From Prochlorococcus sp. AG-355-B23 (lineage in GTDB: Bacteria; Cyanobacteriota; Cyanobacteriia; PCC-6307; Cyanobiaceae): a stretch of DNA of 46,619 nucleotides. Numbering within the stretch: the stretch's first letter is position 1; every line of letters begins with the position of its first letter. The notes below the pieces were generated by a model. It saw only the letters and a program-made list of their open reading frames with translations. It made no database searches and was not told where the DNA came from. The position numbers and the translations under genes were made by a program. Where the stretch lies: NCBI GenBank assembly GCA_003280935.1, contig QCDJ01000010.1, forward strand, positions 1-46,619, written 5' to 3'. Shown here in pieces: positions 19,465-29,747 of the stretch.

Positions 19465-20688
19465 TTGAGAAGTTGGCAAATTTTTAAAATATGGGGAATT
19501 CCCTTTAAAGTTCATCCCTATTGGTTTGTTATTCTCTTTTTGTTCTCGTGGAGTATAAGTAATCAGGTCAATTTATCTTCTGGCGATATTTACAATAATA
19601 AAGAAGCTTGGATTATAGGGTTTTTAACTTCTTTTTTCTTATTATCTTCAATTATTTTTCATGAGGTTTTTCATACTTTTGTTTCACTTAATCAGGGTGT
19701 AAAAATAAAAAAAATTACTTTTTATTTTTTAGGAGCAATTTTACAAATAGATAAGTATTGTCAAACTGCATTAGGTAATATAAAAATTGCAATTGTTAGA
19801 CCTTTTTTATGTTTCGCTACAGCATTTATCCTACTTTTAATTAGTAATAACAGTGCATCTCAAGAACAAATAGCAGTTAATGTAATTTCAAGAGTAGGTA
19901 TATTTAATTTATTCTTAGGCTTCTTAAATTTGATTCCAATTGGTTCTTTAGATGGAGGGAATTTATTAAAAAGTATTATTTGGCATTTCTCAGGGAGTAA
20001 AAATAAAGGAAGAAATTTCCTCAATAAAGTAAATTTATTTTTATCTTTTTTTGTTTTATTTTTTGGAATAATTTGTTTATTTAGATTTAACTTTTACTTT
20101 GGTTTTATTCTTTCTTTTTTAGGCTTGTTTGGAGTTAATTCTTCAAAATCTGAAAGTCAATTTTTTAAAATTGAAAACATACTTAAATTTAGTAAAGTTT
20201 CTGAGATCAAATTAAAACCTTTGAGGAAAATTGAATACGATTCAAATTTCTCAGAATTTAATAAGTTAATAAAAAATAAGATGGATGCATCGGATAAATA
20301 TTTTTTTGTTACTAATAATGGTAGATGGATCGGTTTTGTTGATGAGAATATTGTAAAAACTGTGCCCCTAAAAAAATGGGAACGAAACTTTGTTGGAGAT
20401 TTTAAGAAACCAATCTATAGTTTTGAAAGTGTATCTTATAACGATAAATTATGGAGAACTATAGAAAGACTTGAAGAAACAAATGAAGGTTTTTTATTGG
20501 TTCTCAATGCTGCAGATATACCTTTGGGGATAATTGATAGGTCAAAAATTGGAAACTTTGTATTGAATAAATTAGGTTTCAAGTTACCTTCAGAAATTGT
20601 TGACAAATTAAACTTTAAAAATCATTATCCCCTAGGAATTGAATTGCCGAGAATAATTAATTCAATGAAGCAGAAAGGAGATCTTTAA
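19465..20688 (+). CDS. Site-2 protease-family (M50) membrane metalloprotease with C-terminal CBS-like region
   Basis: The zinc motif HEVFH lies in a hydrophobic helix (IIFHEVFHTFVSL) near residue 67, and the third ligand motif is NLIPIGSLDGGN near residue 160. About five or six membrane segments fill residues 10-220. Residues 245-395 are soluble and resemble a pair of CBS domains, the usual arrangement in this subgroup of intramembrane proteases. The target is unknown; cyanobacterial S2P homologues cleave anti-sigma factors or act in stress responses. The start is TTG at 19465. Length 407 is normal. Confidence 0.88.
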   Translation: MRSWQIFKIWGIPFKVHPYWFVILFLFSWSISNQVNLSSGDIYNNKEAWIIGFLTSFFLLSSIIFHEVFHTFVSLNQGVKIKKITFYFLGAILQIDKYCQTALGNIKIAIVRPFLCFATAFILLLISNNSASQEQIAVNVISRVGIFNLFLGFLNLIPIGSLDGGNLLKSIIWHFSGSKNKGRNFLNKVNLFLSFFVLFFGIICLFRFNFYFGFILSFLGLFGVNSSKSESQFFKIENILKFSKVSEIKLKPLRKIEYDSNFSEFNKLIKNKMDASDKYFFVTNNGRWIGFVDENIVKTVPLKKWERNFVGDFKKPIYSFESVSYNDKLWRTIERLEETNEGFLLVLNAADIPLGIIDRSKIGNFVLNKLGFKLPSEIVDKLNFKNHYPLGIELPRIINSMKQKGDL

Positions 20689-20710
20689 AAATTTTTGTCA
20701 TTAAAATTTT

Positions 20711-21439
20711 CTATTTTTTATTATCTATGGCAATATTTTTGAAATTTATATTTGATTTATTTTTCAGGAATGAATTTCTCAAATGTTGAACTATTTCATC
20801 ATTTGTTAGTTTTAAATTTACTTTTGGTGGAGCTTCTTCTTTGAATAATTTGAACCACAAATCTCTTGAAGGATTTGTTTGAATTTCTCCATGTTGAAGG
20901 AATGCACCTTTTTTTCGAAATTGAGCACTACCTATTCTCTTAAACCCATCCTGATCAACTAAATCTGAAATTAATGAAGTCCCAAAACAATTTGTTTTAA
21001 TGCTAGATTTTCGTAAACTACCATATTGTAAGTTTAGACCTAATTCTCTAAAACTTTTAATTAACCAATTATTAACCATTTCATAACTTAAGACTTTATA
21101 GTAAGTTTTTTTAAATGTTAGTGCATATGTTATGCCTCCTGAATGCAGAACAGCCCCGCCTCCAGAGGGACGTCTAACAATATTAATTTCCCCATTTGAT
21201 AATAAATTTTTCCAATGAAGAGGAATTTCCTTTTGGTGATAGCCAATTGAAAGCCAATCCCCAGTCCAATAGTAGAACCTCAATGTGAGAATTATTTCAG
21301 GATTCGAAATTGTCTGGTCTAAAGAATTTAAATCTAAAGCCATTTGATCAAATCCAGGTAAATTATTTGTTGAAAAAATTAAAGCCTTATTTTTAATTCC
21401 CAAAATTAACTTTGTAGGTTTATTTATGATAATTTTCAA
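20711..21439 (-). CDS. Lipoate-protein ligase A-family protein
   Basis: The biotin/lipoyl ligase fold is recognised by [21 protein letters not shown], the characteristic substrate-binding loop. The [14 protein letters not shown] segment is the conserved N-terminal part, and QHGEIQ follows later. It may attach or transfer lipoyl or octanoyl groups to 2-oxoacid dehydrogenases or GcvH; scavenging ligase and octanoyltransferase cannot be separated here. 242 residues fits the cyanobacterial family. It is divergent from psaM, 101 nt away. Confidence 0.82.
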   Translation of the reverse strand: MKIIINKPTKLILGIKNKALIFSTNNLPGFDQMALDLNSLDQTISNPEIILTLRFYYWTGDWLSIGYHQKEIPLHWKNLLSNGEINIVRRPSGGGAVLHSGGITYALTFKKTYYKVLSYEMVNNWLIKSFRELGLNLQYGSLRKSSIKTNCFGTSLISDLVDQDGFKRIGSAQFRKKGAFLQHGEIQTNPSRDLWFKLFKEEAPPKVNLKLTNDEIVQHLRNSFLKNKSNINFKNIAIDNKK

Positions 21440-21540
21440 AAAATTTTTTCTTTCAATTTGTTAATTACGTTACATCATTTTGTAATAGTGTTTCAAATCT
21501 TCTCTTTTCGGTGGAGAATATAGAAAATAATTTTTTTTCC

Positions 21541-21645
21541 ATGGAGCCAACTCAAACAATAAATCTTATTGCATTAAGCCTCATAGTTGTTATGCATGCA
21601 GGAGTTTTAGCATTAAGACTAGGAATTAGTTTAGGTAGGAACTAA
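21541..21645 (+). CDS. psaM: Photosystem I reaction centre subunit XII (PsaM)
   Basis: An ATG-to-TAA frame encodes a 34-residue protein that begins [16 protein letters not shown] and ends [11 protein letters not shown]. The single hydrophobic helix and the terminal LGRN-type ending are those of PsaM, a small PSI subunit near the trimer interface that contacts PsaA/PsaB pigments. It is too short for ordinary gene calling. No clear Shine-Dalgarno is seen; an oligo-T precedes the ATG. It may be cotranscribed with the small membrane protein gene that follows 86 nt later. Confidence 0.93.
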   Translation: MEPTQTINLIALSLIVVMHAGVLALRLGISLGRN

Positions 21646-21691
21646 AATCTATTAGAAAATTTAAAATTTATAAGCTAATAATTAAAGTAAA

Positions 21692-21711
21692 ACTGAATTA
21701 ATTTATTCAGT
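21692..21711. other. Hairpin between psaM and the next gene
   Basis: ACTGAAT and ATTCAGT form a perfect 7-bp stem around a 6-nt loop, flanked by A-rich sequence. There is no T-run on the plus strand, so it is more likely an mRNA 3' end or 5' UTR structure than a strong terminator. Confidence 0.35.
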
Positions 21712-21731
21712 AAAAATATCAAGTACTTAAT

Positions 21732-22079
21732 TTGTCAAAATCTTTTTATAAAAATCGTATTTTCCACAAAAAATACTTAGGGTCTGTATTCATAAAAAGA
21801 CAACAGAAACAGGATAATTTTGTATCATTGATATTTTTAATTATAAAAATTAGCTTCTCCCTTTTAGCAATAATAAGCCTTATTAAGCTTGGCTATAGTT
21901 CTAAAGTAAGGTTAACCAGATTAAGGGAAATTGAAGACTCATTTTTATATGAAAAATATAGATTTAATGTTTTAACAGATAAGTTTGATGATTTATTTTC
22001 TTCTGAAGGTGAGCAAAGATTTATGAAGGATCAGGATCAAATAATTTCTAGAGACATTATCAGAGTAATATGGCGTTGA
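21732..22079 (+). CDS. Small single-pass membrane protein with coiled coil (FtsB/DivIC-like architecture)
   Basis: A 115-residue product (TTG start) has a basic N-terminus, one transmembrane helix at about residues 29-52, and a charged, probably helical segment from 56 to 100. The topology is that of FtsB/DivIC or other small septal proteins, but there is no diagnostic motif, so the function is unknown. It sits between psaM and por on the same strand, 54 nt before por. Codon and base use match the neighbours. Confidence 0.6.
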   Translation: MSKSFYKNRIFHKKYLGSVFIKRQQKQDNFVSLIFLIIKISFSLLAIISLIKLGYSSKVRLTRLREIEDSFLYEKYRFNVLTDKFDDLFSSEGEQRFMKDQDQIISRDIIRVIWR

Positions 22080-22133
22080 TAAGGATGATCTTGAATTATT
22101 CTATTTTTCATTTTTCAATTAACTTTTTTGCTA

Positions 22134-23127
22134 GTGAGTAAGAACATTAAGGGTTTGGTCCTAATAACAGGAACAACTTCAGGAGTTGGATTAAATACTC
22201 TAAAACCTCTATTAAGATTTGGATGGGAGGTCATAGCAGTTAATCGATCAAATAAAAGAGCTCTAAAAGTAGCTGAGGAATCATTGACAAAAGAGGAAGT
22301 TGAAAATATTCACTTTATAGAAATAGATCTTTCTAACTTGGATGATGTGAGAAAAGGTTGCGATGAAATATTAGAAAAATTTAAAAAGCCAATAAATTCT
22401 CTTATTTGTAATGCAGCAGTTTATAAACCGAGACTAAAGAGACCTGAAAGGTCTGTACAGGGGTTTGAAAACTCTATGGCAGTAAATCATTTTGGGCATT
22501 TTCTTATGATAAACCTACTTATGGAAAATATTTTATCTTCTGAAAGAGAAATTGTTTTAAATGGCAAATCAACTGTATTCAAGCCAAGAATTACAGTATT
22601 AGGGACTGTTACGGCTAATTATTCAGAACTTGGAGGAAGGATCCCTATCCCTGCTCCAGCTGATTTGGGAGATTTATCTGGATTCAAAAATGGTTTTTTA
22701 TCTCCAATAAGTATGGCGAATGGAAAGAAATTTAAACCAGGTAAAGCTTATAAGGATAGTAAACTTTGCAATATGGTGACCGTTCAGGAATTATCAAAAA
22801 GATATCCTGCAGATAAGATTATTGTAAATTCTCTATATCCTGGATGTGTTGCTGATACAAAACTTTTTAGAGATACACCTTGGTTATTTAGATTCCTTTT
22901 CCCGATATTTCAAAAATTCATAACAAAAGGATATGTTTCACAAAGACTGGCAGGAGAGAGGGTCGCTCAAGTGGCTACTTATAAAGAATTTGCTAAACCA
23001 TCAGTCCATTGGAGCTGGGGAAATCGTCAGAAAACTGGCAGAAAAGCTTTTTCTCAAAAGTTGTCAAAAAGAATAATTGATACGAAGACCTCTCAACAAA
23101 CTTATGATTTCACACGCCAATTGGTTG

Positions 23128-23138
<11 letters not shown>
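22134..23138 (+). CDS. por: Light-dependent NADPH:protochlorophyllide oxidoreductase (LPOR)
   Basis: LPOR reduces ring D of protochlorophyllide in the light. The SDR nucleotide loop is LITGTTSGVGLNT, followed by ICNAAVY and the catalytic Tyr-Lys pair in AYKDSKLCN. Length from the GTG at 22134 is 334, the usual picocyanobacterial size; a TTG two codons earlier is less likely. The gene converges on chlL, with 6 nt between stops. Thus the light-dependent and dark-operative enzymes for the same reaction lie side by side on opposite strands. Confidence 0.96.
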
Positions 23139-24032
<894 letters not shown>

Positions 24033-24084
24033 TTAAAGCTTAAAACACATTATTATTTATATTGTTGCAGCGCAAATACACATG

Positions 24085-24138
24085 AAATATGTTTCTAAAC
24101 AAATATGTATTTAATTGTATTAAAAGCCGAAAATATGT
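24085..24138. repeat. Three copies of AAATATGT upstream of chlL
   Basis: The octamer occurs at 24085, 24101 and 24131 in the chlB-chlL gap, within 110 nt of the chlL ATG. Regular use as a binding site is possible, but AT-rich octamers also recur by chance. Confidence 0.3.
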
Positions 24139-24177
24139 TCTTATAACTGTATTTTTAGGATTAAATCTTTTAGATTA

Positions 24178-24195
24178 TGAGTGAAAATACTCATG
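24178..24195 (-). other. Hairpin downstream of chlB
   Basis: ATGAGT and ACTCAT form a perfect 6-bp stem with a 6-nt loop, 26 nt beyond the chlB stop. No strong U-tract follows in the minus direction; an mRNA-stabilising or processing hairpin is more likely than full termination. Confidence 0.35.
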
Positions 24196-24221
24196 ACTCA
24201 ATTATAGTTTATTAGTAAAAA

Positions 24222-25793
24222 TTAACTGAAATATGCTTTGGCATCGTAAAGAGTTTCATCGCTTATCTCTGGAATCCCTCTCAAGATTGCGTATTTTTCA
24301 GTATTTGTTTTAACTTTACCTCTTACAAAAAATGGCACTTTTGTTAATTCAGCTCTACCAGATTCAGTCCAGATAATTCCTTCTTTACTATTTTTTTCTT
24401 TTTTTTCGTCAGAATTTAAAATATCCTTTGTGTTTGTCGCTGTATTTCCTAAATGGCTTTGATGACCGTCAACAAACTCAAAGTCATGTTTGAACATATC
24501 AATAAGATGCTCTTCTAAGCCCATCATTAGGGGATGTACCCAGTCATCAAAAATCACATTTGCTCCTTCCCATCCCATTTGAGGGCTATATCTTGCAGGA
24601 ACATCTTGAACATGCATTGGAGTACTAATTACTGAGCATGGAATGCCGAGTCTTTTTGCACTATGCCTTTCCATTTGGGTCCCTAAAACTAGTTCAGGGG
24701 CGGCTTTTTTTATGGCATCTTCCACTTCTAGATAATTGTTAGTTATCAGAGCTTCTAGATTTAGATCTTTTGCAGTTGCTCTTACTTGCCTGGCCATCTC
24801 CCTGCTGTATGTTCCAAGACCCACTACTTCAAAACCCAATTCTTCCTTAGCAATTTTGGCTGCTGCAATTGCATGTGTTCCATCACCAAAAATAAAAACT
24901 CTTTTGCCAGTTAGATAATTTGAGTCAACTGATTTTGAGTACCAAGGAAGTTTTGATTTATTTTCTAATTCTTTTTTATTCGTCAAAGGAAGATCTAATT
25001 TCTCATGAACTTCATTTATAAATTCAATTGTATTTTTTATTCCAATTGGAATAGTGTTTGTATATTCCATTCCATAGTTACGTTTAAGCCATTCGCATGA
25101 TGCTTCCGCAATTTCTGGATAAAGACAAATATTTATTTCAGCATCTATTAGTCTTTCAATATCATCTGGACTAGCACCTAATGGAGCAACTACGTTTGTA
25201 TCTATTCCTTGCTCTGAAAGTATGCGTTGGATTTCGATTACATCATCTCTGCATCTAAATCCTAGTAATGAAGGGCCAAGTATATTTACTTTTGGTCTAC
25301 GACCAAATTCCTTCCACCTTAGGGGACTTATTTTCTCAGAATAGCTTACTTTTTCTTTTAAAAGGGTTCTTGTTAATTGATAAAAGGTTTCTGAGGCCCC
25401 CCAATTTTCTTTCTTGCTATAAGCAGGTAATTCAAGATTCACAATCGGCATATTAAACCCCATCCCTTTCGCAAGAGATCCAGGTTGGTCTTGGATTAGT
25501 TCTGCTGTACAACTTTCTCCGACTAAAAGAGTTTTGGGTTTGAATCGTTCAACCGCTTCCTTAATATTTTTCTTCACTAATTCAGCTGTATCGCCTCCAA
25601 GGTCTCTAGCCTGAAAAGTTGTGTAGGTTACTGGAGGCCTTTGCCCCCTCCTCTCGATCATTGTAAAGAGAAGATCGGCATATGTATCTCCTTGGGGGGC
25701 ATGAAGCACATAATGGATGTCTTTCATTGATGAGGCAATTCTCATGGCACCAACATGTGGTGGTCCTTCATACGTCCAAAGAGTTAATTCCAT
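24222..25793 (-). CDS. chlB: Dark protochlorophyllide reductase subunit ChlB
   Basis: ChlB, with ChlN, forms the NifDK-like catalytic core that reduces protochlorophyllide. The N-terminus [18 protein letters not shown] is characteristic, and the conserved [15 protein letters not shown] supplies a cluster-region Cys. The C-terminal ~60-residue region ([17 protein letters not shown]) is the typical small ChlB domain that helps cover the substrate. Length 523 is normal. It starts 5 nt after the chlN stop, so it is in the same transcript and perhaps coupled. Confidence 0.98.
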   Translation of the reverse strand: MELTLWTYEGPPHVGAMRIASSMKDIHYVLHAPQGDTYADLLFTMIERRGQRPPVTYTTFQARDLGGDTAELVKKNIKEAVERFKPKTLLVGESCTAELIQDQPGSLAKGMGFNMPIVNLELPAYSKKENWGASETFYQLTRTLLKEKVSYSEKISPLRWKEFGRRPKVNILGPSLLGFRCRDDVIEIQRILSEQGIDTNVVAPLGASPDDIERLIDAEINICLYPEIAEASCEWLKRNYGMEYTNTIPIGIKNTIEFINEVHEKLDLPLTNKKELENKSKLPWYSKSVDSNYLTGKRVFIFGDGTHAIAAAKIAKEELGFEVVGLGTYSREMARQVRATAKDLNLEALITNNYLEVEDAIKKAAPELVLGTQMERHSAKRLGIPCSVISTPMHVQDVPARYSPQMGWEGANVIFDDWVHPLMMGLEEHLIDMFKHDFEFVDGHQSHLGNTATNTKDILNSDEKKEKNSKEGIIWTESGRAELTKVPFFVRGKVKTNTEKYAILRGIPEISDETLYDAKAYFS

Positions 25794-25798
25794 AGTTT

Positions 25799-27064
<1,266 letters not shown>

Positions 27065-27213
27065 TCAAGAGCTTATATTTCAAGCTTGCATAAACTTTTT
27101 AATTAAAGAAAGTAATTAATAAGTTCTCTTACAAAATGAACACATTTAAAAAACTTATATGAATGTTTAAATACTTAAATGGGAATTATGAAAAAAAACT
27201 TTTGGGGTGTATT

Positions 27214-27582
27214 TTAATTTCTGTAGAAGGAATTTCCTTGACTTATTTTTGAAATCTTCCACACATTTCTAGCTATTTTCGTTGCTAATAATCCTGCTCT
27301 TTCCAACTTAGATTTTCCGGGCTTTGCCCCAATTAAAGCTGTGACTTCTGAAGTGGTTAAAGGTGCTCCAGTATTTATAGCTAATTGGGTTAACTCCAAT
27401 CTATCTCTAAGGTTCTTAAGATTTACTTTTTCAATTTTGTCTTCTTCTAACCAACTAAAAGATGGGTCTTTCTGAGATAGTTTTTGCATCAAGCTCAGGC
27501 TAACTAATCCAAGAGTTTGATCAGGAGTTAATTCCTTTTCAGTACCAGAAACATTAGGTTCTTTTTTTTGAGAAGTTCCCAT
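27214..27582 (-). CDS. Conserved hypothetical protein upstream of chlN
   Basis: 122 residues, no signal peptide or membrane segment. The first 25 residues are charged and likely disordered. A helical core follows, with TQLAINTGAPLTTSEV and ALIGAKPG, ending in RNVWKISK. The LTTSEVTALIG stretch with a basic tail could form a winged-helix-like DNA-binding fold, but this is a guess. I do not recognise a named family. It lies upstream of chlN on the same strand and divergent from csoS1D (97 nt). Both neighbours concern photosynthesis, so a regulatory link is worth testing. Confidence 0.65.
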   Translation of the reverse strand: MGTSQKKEPNVSGTEKELTPDQTLGLVSLSLMQKLSQKDPSFSWLEEDKIEKVNLKNLRDRLELTQLAINTGAPLTTSEVTALIGAKPGKSKLERAGLLATKIARNVWKISKISQGNSFYRN

Positions 27583-27666
27583 AAAAATGCATATCTTTTA
27601 CTTGAAGTTATCGTTTTGTTGGAAGCATGCAAGTAAATTTAATAGAAAAAATGAACCATTATCCGT

Positions 27667-27672
27667 TATAGT
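27667..27672 (+). promoter_or_regulatory. -10 element immediately before csoS1D
   Basis: TATAGT ends 7 nt before the csoS1D ATG at 27680, so the transcript would begin at or next to the start codon. No -35 is obvious. Confidence 0.35.
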
Positions 27673-27679
27673 CGCGTGA

Positions 27680-28450
27680 ATGGAACCAACTTCTAGTTTA
27701 AACAGAGGGGAACGAAAAAAAGGAAGTTCCCTTGTCACAGGATCTGAGGTGCAATCTCAGGCCAGTGGTGCAAGCTGTTTTATTACAACTGATTCAGAAA
27801 AGTCTTTGGTGTCCAGACAAGCAAGTCAAGTTGAGCAAATTGAGTTGAGAACATATGTTTTTTTAGATTCTCTTCAACCTCAATTAGCTGCATATATGGG
27901 GACGGTTAGTAGAGGTTTTTTACCTATACCTGGCGATTCATGCCTTTGGATGGAAGTTTCACCAGGGATGGCCGTTCATAGAGTCACTGATATTGCCTTA
28001 AAAGCAAGTAATGTAAGACTTGGTCAGATGATTGTTGAAAGAGCATTTGGCTCTCTTGCTCTCTATCACAAAGATCAAAGTACTGTTTTACATTCTGGGG
28101 ATGTTGTTCTAGATGCTATTGGAAGTGAAGTTAGAAAAAGAACCAAACCTTCAACAAGTTGGACAGAAGTTATTCGAGCTATTACTCCAGATCATGCTGT
28201 TTTAATAAATAGACAAAACAGAAGTGGATCAATGATTCAATCTGGAATGAGCATGTTTATATTAGAAACTGAACCGGCCGGGTATGTCTTAAAAGCAGCA
28301 AATGAAGCAGAAAAAGCATCAAATATAACTGTTGTAGATGTAAAGGCAGTTGGCGCTTTTGGTAGATTAACTCTCGCTGGGAAAGAAGGAGATGTAGAAG
28401 AAGCAGCAGCTGCCGCTATAAGAGCAATTGATGAAATTTCAAATTATTGA
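27680..28450 (+). CDS. csoS1D: Carboxysome shell protein CsoS1D (tandem BMC, BMC-T)
   Basis: CsoS1D forms trimers with a gated pore that stack as dimers in the alpha-carboxysome facet. After about 50 variable residues there are two BMC domains, about residues 54-150 and 155-256. The second holds [19 protein letters not shown] and [20 protein letters not shown], which match the BMC helix-strand pattern. Length 256 equals the well-studied Prochlorococcus MED4 protein. It is separated from the main cso operon by the rdgB gene on the opposite strand, so it is a satellite gene with its own promoter. Confidence 0.95.
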   Translation: MEPTSSLNRGERKKGSSLVTGSEVQSQASGASCFITTDSEKSLVSRQASQVEQIELRTYVFLDSLQPQLAAYMGTVSRGFLPIPGDSCLWMEVSPGMAVHRVTDIALKASNVRLGQMIVERAFGSLALYHKDQSTVLHSGDVVLDAIGSEVRKRTKPSTSWTEVIRAITPDHAVLINRQNRSGSMIQSGMSMFILETEPAGYVLKAANEAEKASNITVVDVKAVGAFGRLTLAGKEGDVEEAAAAAIRAIDEISNY

Positions 28451-28455
28451 GAATT

Positions 28456-29040
28456 TTAATTTAAACCAATTTCTTTTTTTAGGTAAGGTGACATAATTCT
28501 GGCGGCTTTACCCCTGCTTCCTAACTTACTTAGTTGTGATTGTGATAGCTCACCGTAAACACAGTTAGCTTCTTTTACCCAAAAAACAGATTCGAACTCC
28601 CCATTTGGATATTTTGGAGTCTTAAGAATTTCTCCCCAGCATATTCCAGTTGTATCCTTCACTAAGTTTCCTGAGGGATCACATAAAACCATACAACTTA
28701 TAAATCTCGCGCTCCTGTAAGGACTATCAGAAAGTTCATTAATTAATTTTTTAATTTTTTCAGCGTTGTTTTTGGCATATCGAGCAGAATATATGCCTGG
28801 CCGACCATCTAAAACATCTACTTCAAGTCCTGAATCGTCAGCTAATGTCCAGGTTTTTGTCTCTAAAGCAGCTGCTTTTGCTTTTAAAAGTGCATTCTCA
28901 AAATATGTGTTTCCAGTCTCTTCGACATTTAAATGTTTTGGTTGCTTCTGAACCCTTAAAGACAAAACATCCAGCATCTCCGAAATTTCAGAAACTTTAG
29001 TTTTGTTGCCACTCGCAATAGTCAGTACTGGATGGTTCAA
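28456..29040 (-). CDS. rdgB: dITP/XTP pyrophosphatase (Ham1 family)
   Basis: The enzyme removes non-canonical purine triphosphates from the nucleotide pool. The SGNKTKVSEI loop near residues 10-19 binds the triphosphate, and TWTLADDSGLEVDVLDGRPGIYSARYA in two parts carries the catalytic acidic residues. Length 194 is standard. It lies on the opposite strand between csoS1D and csoS1, so it interrupts the carboxysome locus. Its divergent gap to csoS1 is 327 nt. Confidence 0.95.
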   Translation of the reverse strand: MNHPVLTIASGNKTKVSEISEMLDVLSLRVQKQPKHLNVEETGNTYFENALLKAKAAALETKTWTLADDSGLEVDVLDGRPGIYSARYAKNNAEKIKKLINELSDSPYRSARFISCMVLCDPSGNLVKDTTGICWGEILKTPKYPNGEFESVFWVKEANCVYGELSQSQLSKLGSRGKAARIMSPYLKKEIGLN

Positions 29041-29087
29041 AATAATAAATAAATTTATTGAGGATATTATCTTACTTCAAAGCTAGA

Positions 29088-29144
29088 TACGGAGACAGGA
29101 AAGGTTGAACATTCCACACCTGTGTAGACAGGGCCTGCCTCGTA
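29088..29144 (+). ncRNA. Candidate structured RNA or leader element
   Basis: Outer arms pair as TAC/GTA, GAG/CTC and CAGG/CCTG with one bulge and one mismatch. They enclose a perfect hairpin, CCTGT-GTAG-ACAGG (29119-29132). The element is much richer in G+C than its surroundings. No known family was recognised, and either strand could be the transcribed one. Confidence 0.3.
29105..29118 (+). repeat. 14-nt direct repeat, copy 1
   Basis: TTGAACATTCCACA occurs here inside the structured element and again at 29336-29349, 231 nt downstream, in the same orientation. Confidence 0.7.
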
Positions 29145-29217
29145 CGGAAATAACATAATGTAAATTTTTTCTTAACACAACAGTATGTTTTGATGCACTA
29201 ACTAATTTGCATTAGTA

Positions 29218-29223
29218 TTGACA
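29218..29223 (+). promoter_or_regulatory. -35-like TTGACA upstream of csoS1
   Basis: A perfect TTGACA hexamer; a partner -10 at the right spacing is weak (TGATAA around 29242), and that segment overlaps the palindrome at 29244-29258. Confidence 0.3.
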
Positions 29224-29243
29224 TATCAATAGTACCAAGGGTG

Positions 29244-29258
29244 ATAAGTTTAACTTAT
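29244..29258. promoter_or_regulatory. Perfect palindrome ATAAGTT-T-AACTTAT
   Basis: A 7-bp perfect inverted repeat around a single base, downstream of the TTGACA and about 110 nt before the csoS1 ATG. It has operator-like form. A related half-site, ACTTAT, recurs in the palindrome at 29304-29313. Confidence 0.45.
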
Positions 29259-29303
29259 GAATGATAGAAAAAACATTAATGGAGATTTTATCGAAAACGC
29301 TTG

Positions 29304-29313
29304 ACTTATAAGT
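29304..29313. promoter_or_regulatory. Palindrome ACTTATAAGT near the csoS1 start
   Basis: A perfect 10-bp palindrome that includes a TATAAG -10-like hexamer (29307-29312) and shares the ACTTAT half-site with the upstream palindrome. Confidence 0.4.
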
Positions 29314-29335
29314 ACTTAATGAAGCATTCTTCGAA

Positions 29336-29349
29336 TTGAACATTCCACA
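29336..29349 (+). repeat. 14-nt direct repeat, copy 2
   Basis: Second copy of TTGAACATTCCACA, ending 18 nt before the csoS1 ATG, so it is probably within the csoS1 5' leader. Confidence 0.7.
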
Positions 29350-29367
29350 TTTAGTAATTAGTAGACA

Positions 29368-29679
29368 ATGGCTACAGAAACAATGGGTATCGCTCTCGGC
29401 ATGATCGAGACACGCGGACTAGTACCTGCAATCGAAGCAGCTGACGCAATGACAAAGGCTGCAGAAGTTCGCCTTATTGGTCGTGAATTCGTAGGTGGCG
29501 GTTATGTCACAGTATTAGTTAGAGGAGAAACAGGAGCAGTTAACGCAGCTGTAAGAGCTGGTGCTGATGCTTGTGAAAGAGTTGGTGACGGTTTAGTTGC
29601 AGCTCACATTATTGCTCGTCCTCATAGAGAAGTTGAACCAGCTCTTGGTAACGGTGAATTTCTTGGTCAAAAGGACTAA
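29368..29679 (+). CDS. csoS1: Major carboxysome shell protein CsoS1 (BMC-H)
   Basis: CsoS1 hexamers tile the alpha-carboxysome facets. A single BMC domain fills the protein: GIALGMIETRGLVPAIEAAD at the start, RLIGREFVGGGYVTVLVRG in the middle, and the HIIARPHREVE end. The 103-residue length is typical of Prochlorococcus, which has one such gene here. Base composition is less AT-rich than its neighbours, as expected for a highly expressed gene. It heads the cso operon, 68 nt before rbcL. Confidence 0.98.
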   Translation: MATETMGIALGMIETRGLVPAIEAADAMTKAAEVRLIGREFVGGGYVTVLVRGETGAVNAAVRAGADACERVGDGLVAAHIIARPHREVEPALGNGEFLGQKD

Positions 29680-29687
29680 TAAATAAA

Positions 29688-29707
29688 GCAAAATTTATAA
29701 ATTTTGC
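29688..29707 (+). other. Perfect palindromic hairpin between csoS1 and rbcL
   Basis: GCAAAATTTA and TAAATTTTGC form a perfect 20-nt palindrome (stem about 8 bp, TATA loop), starting 8 nt after the csoS1 stop. There is no T-run behind it, so mRNA end-protection or processing fits better than termination. Confidence 0.55.
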
Positions 29708-29747
29708 ACAATAATTATTTTCCCTACACAGACCTAAATTTATCCTT

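Larger units (their letters stand above)
29041..29367. promoter_or_regulatory. Divergent rdgB/csoS1 intergenic region with structured and repeated elements
   Basis: This is the longest gene-free stretch. It holds a GC-rich structured element (29088-29144), a 14-nt direct repeat (29105 and 29336), a consensus TTGACA at 29218, a 7+7 palindrome (29244-29258) and a 10-bp palindrome (29304-29313) just after TTGACT at 29301. The cso operon promoter is expected here. No open frame longer than about 15 codons with any support was found. Confidence 0.7.

Noticed and set aside
29257..29304. A 15-codon open frame (ATG to TGA) in the csoS1 upstream region, a possible upstream ORF
   Set aside because: No Shine-Dalgarno, overlaps palindromic elements, and so short that chance is the simplest explanation.
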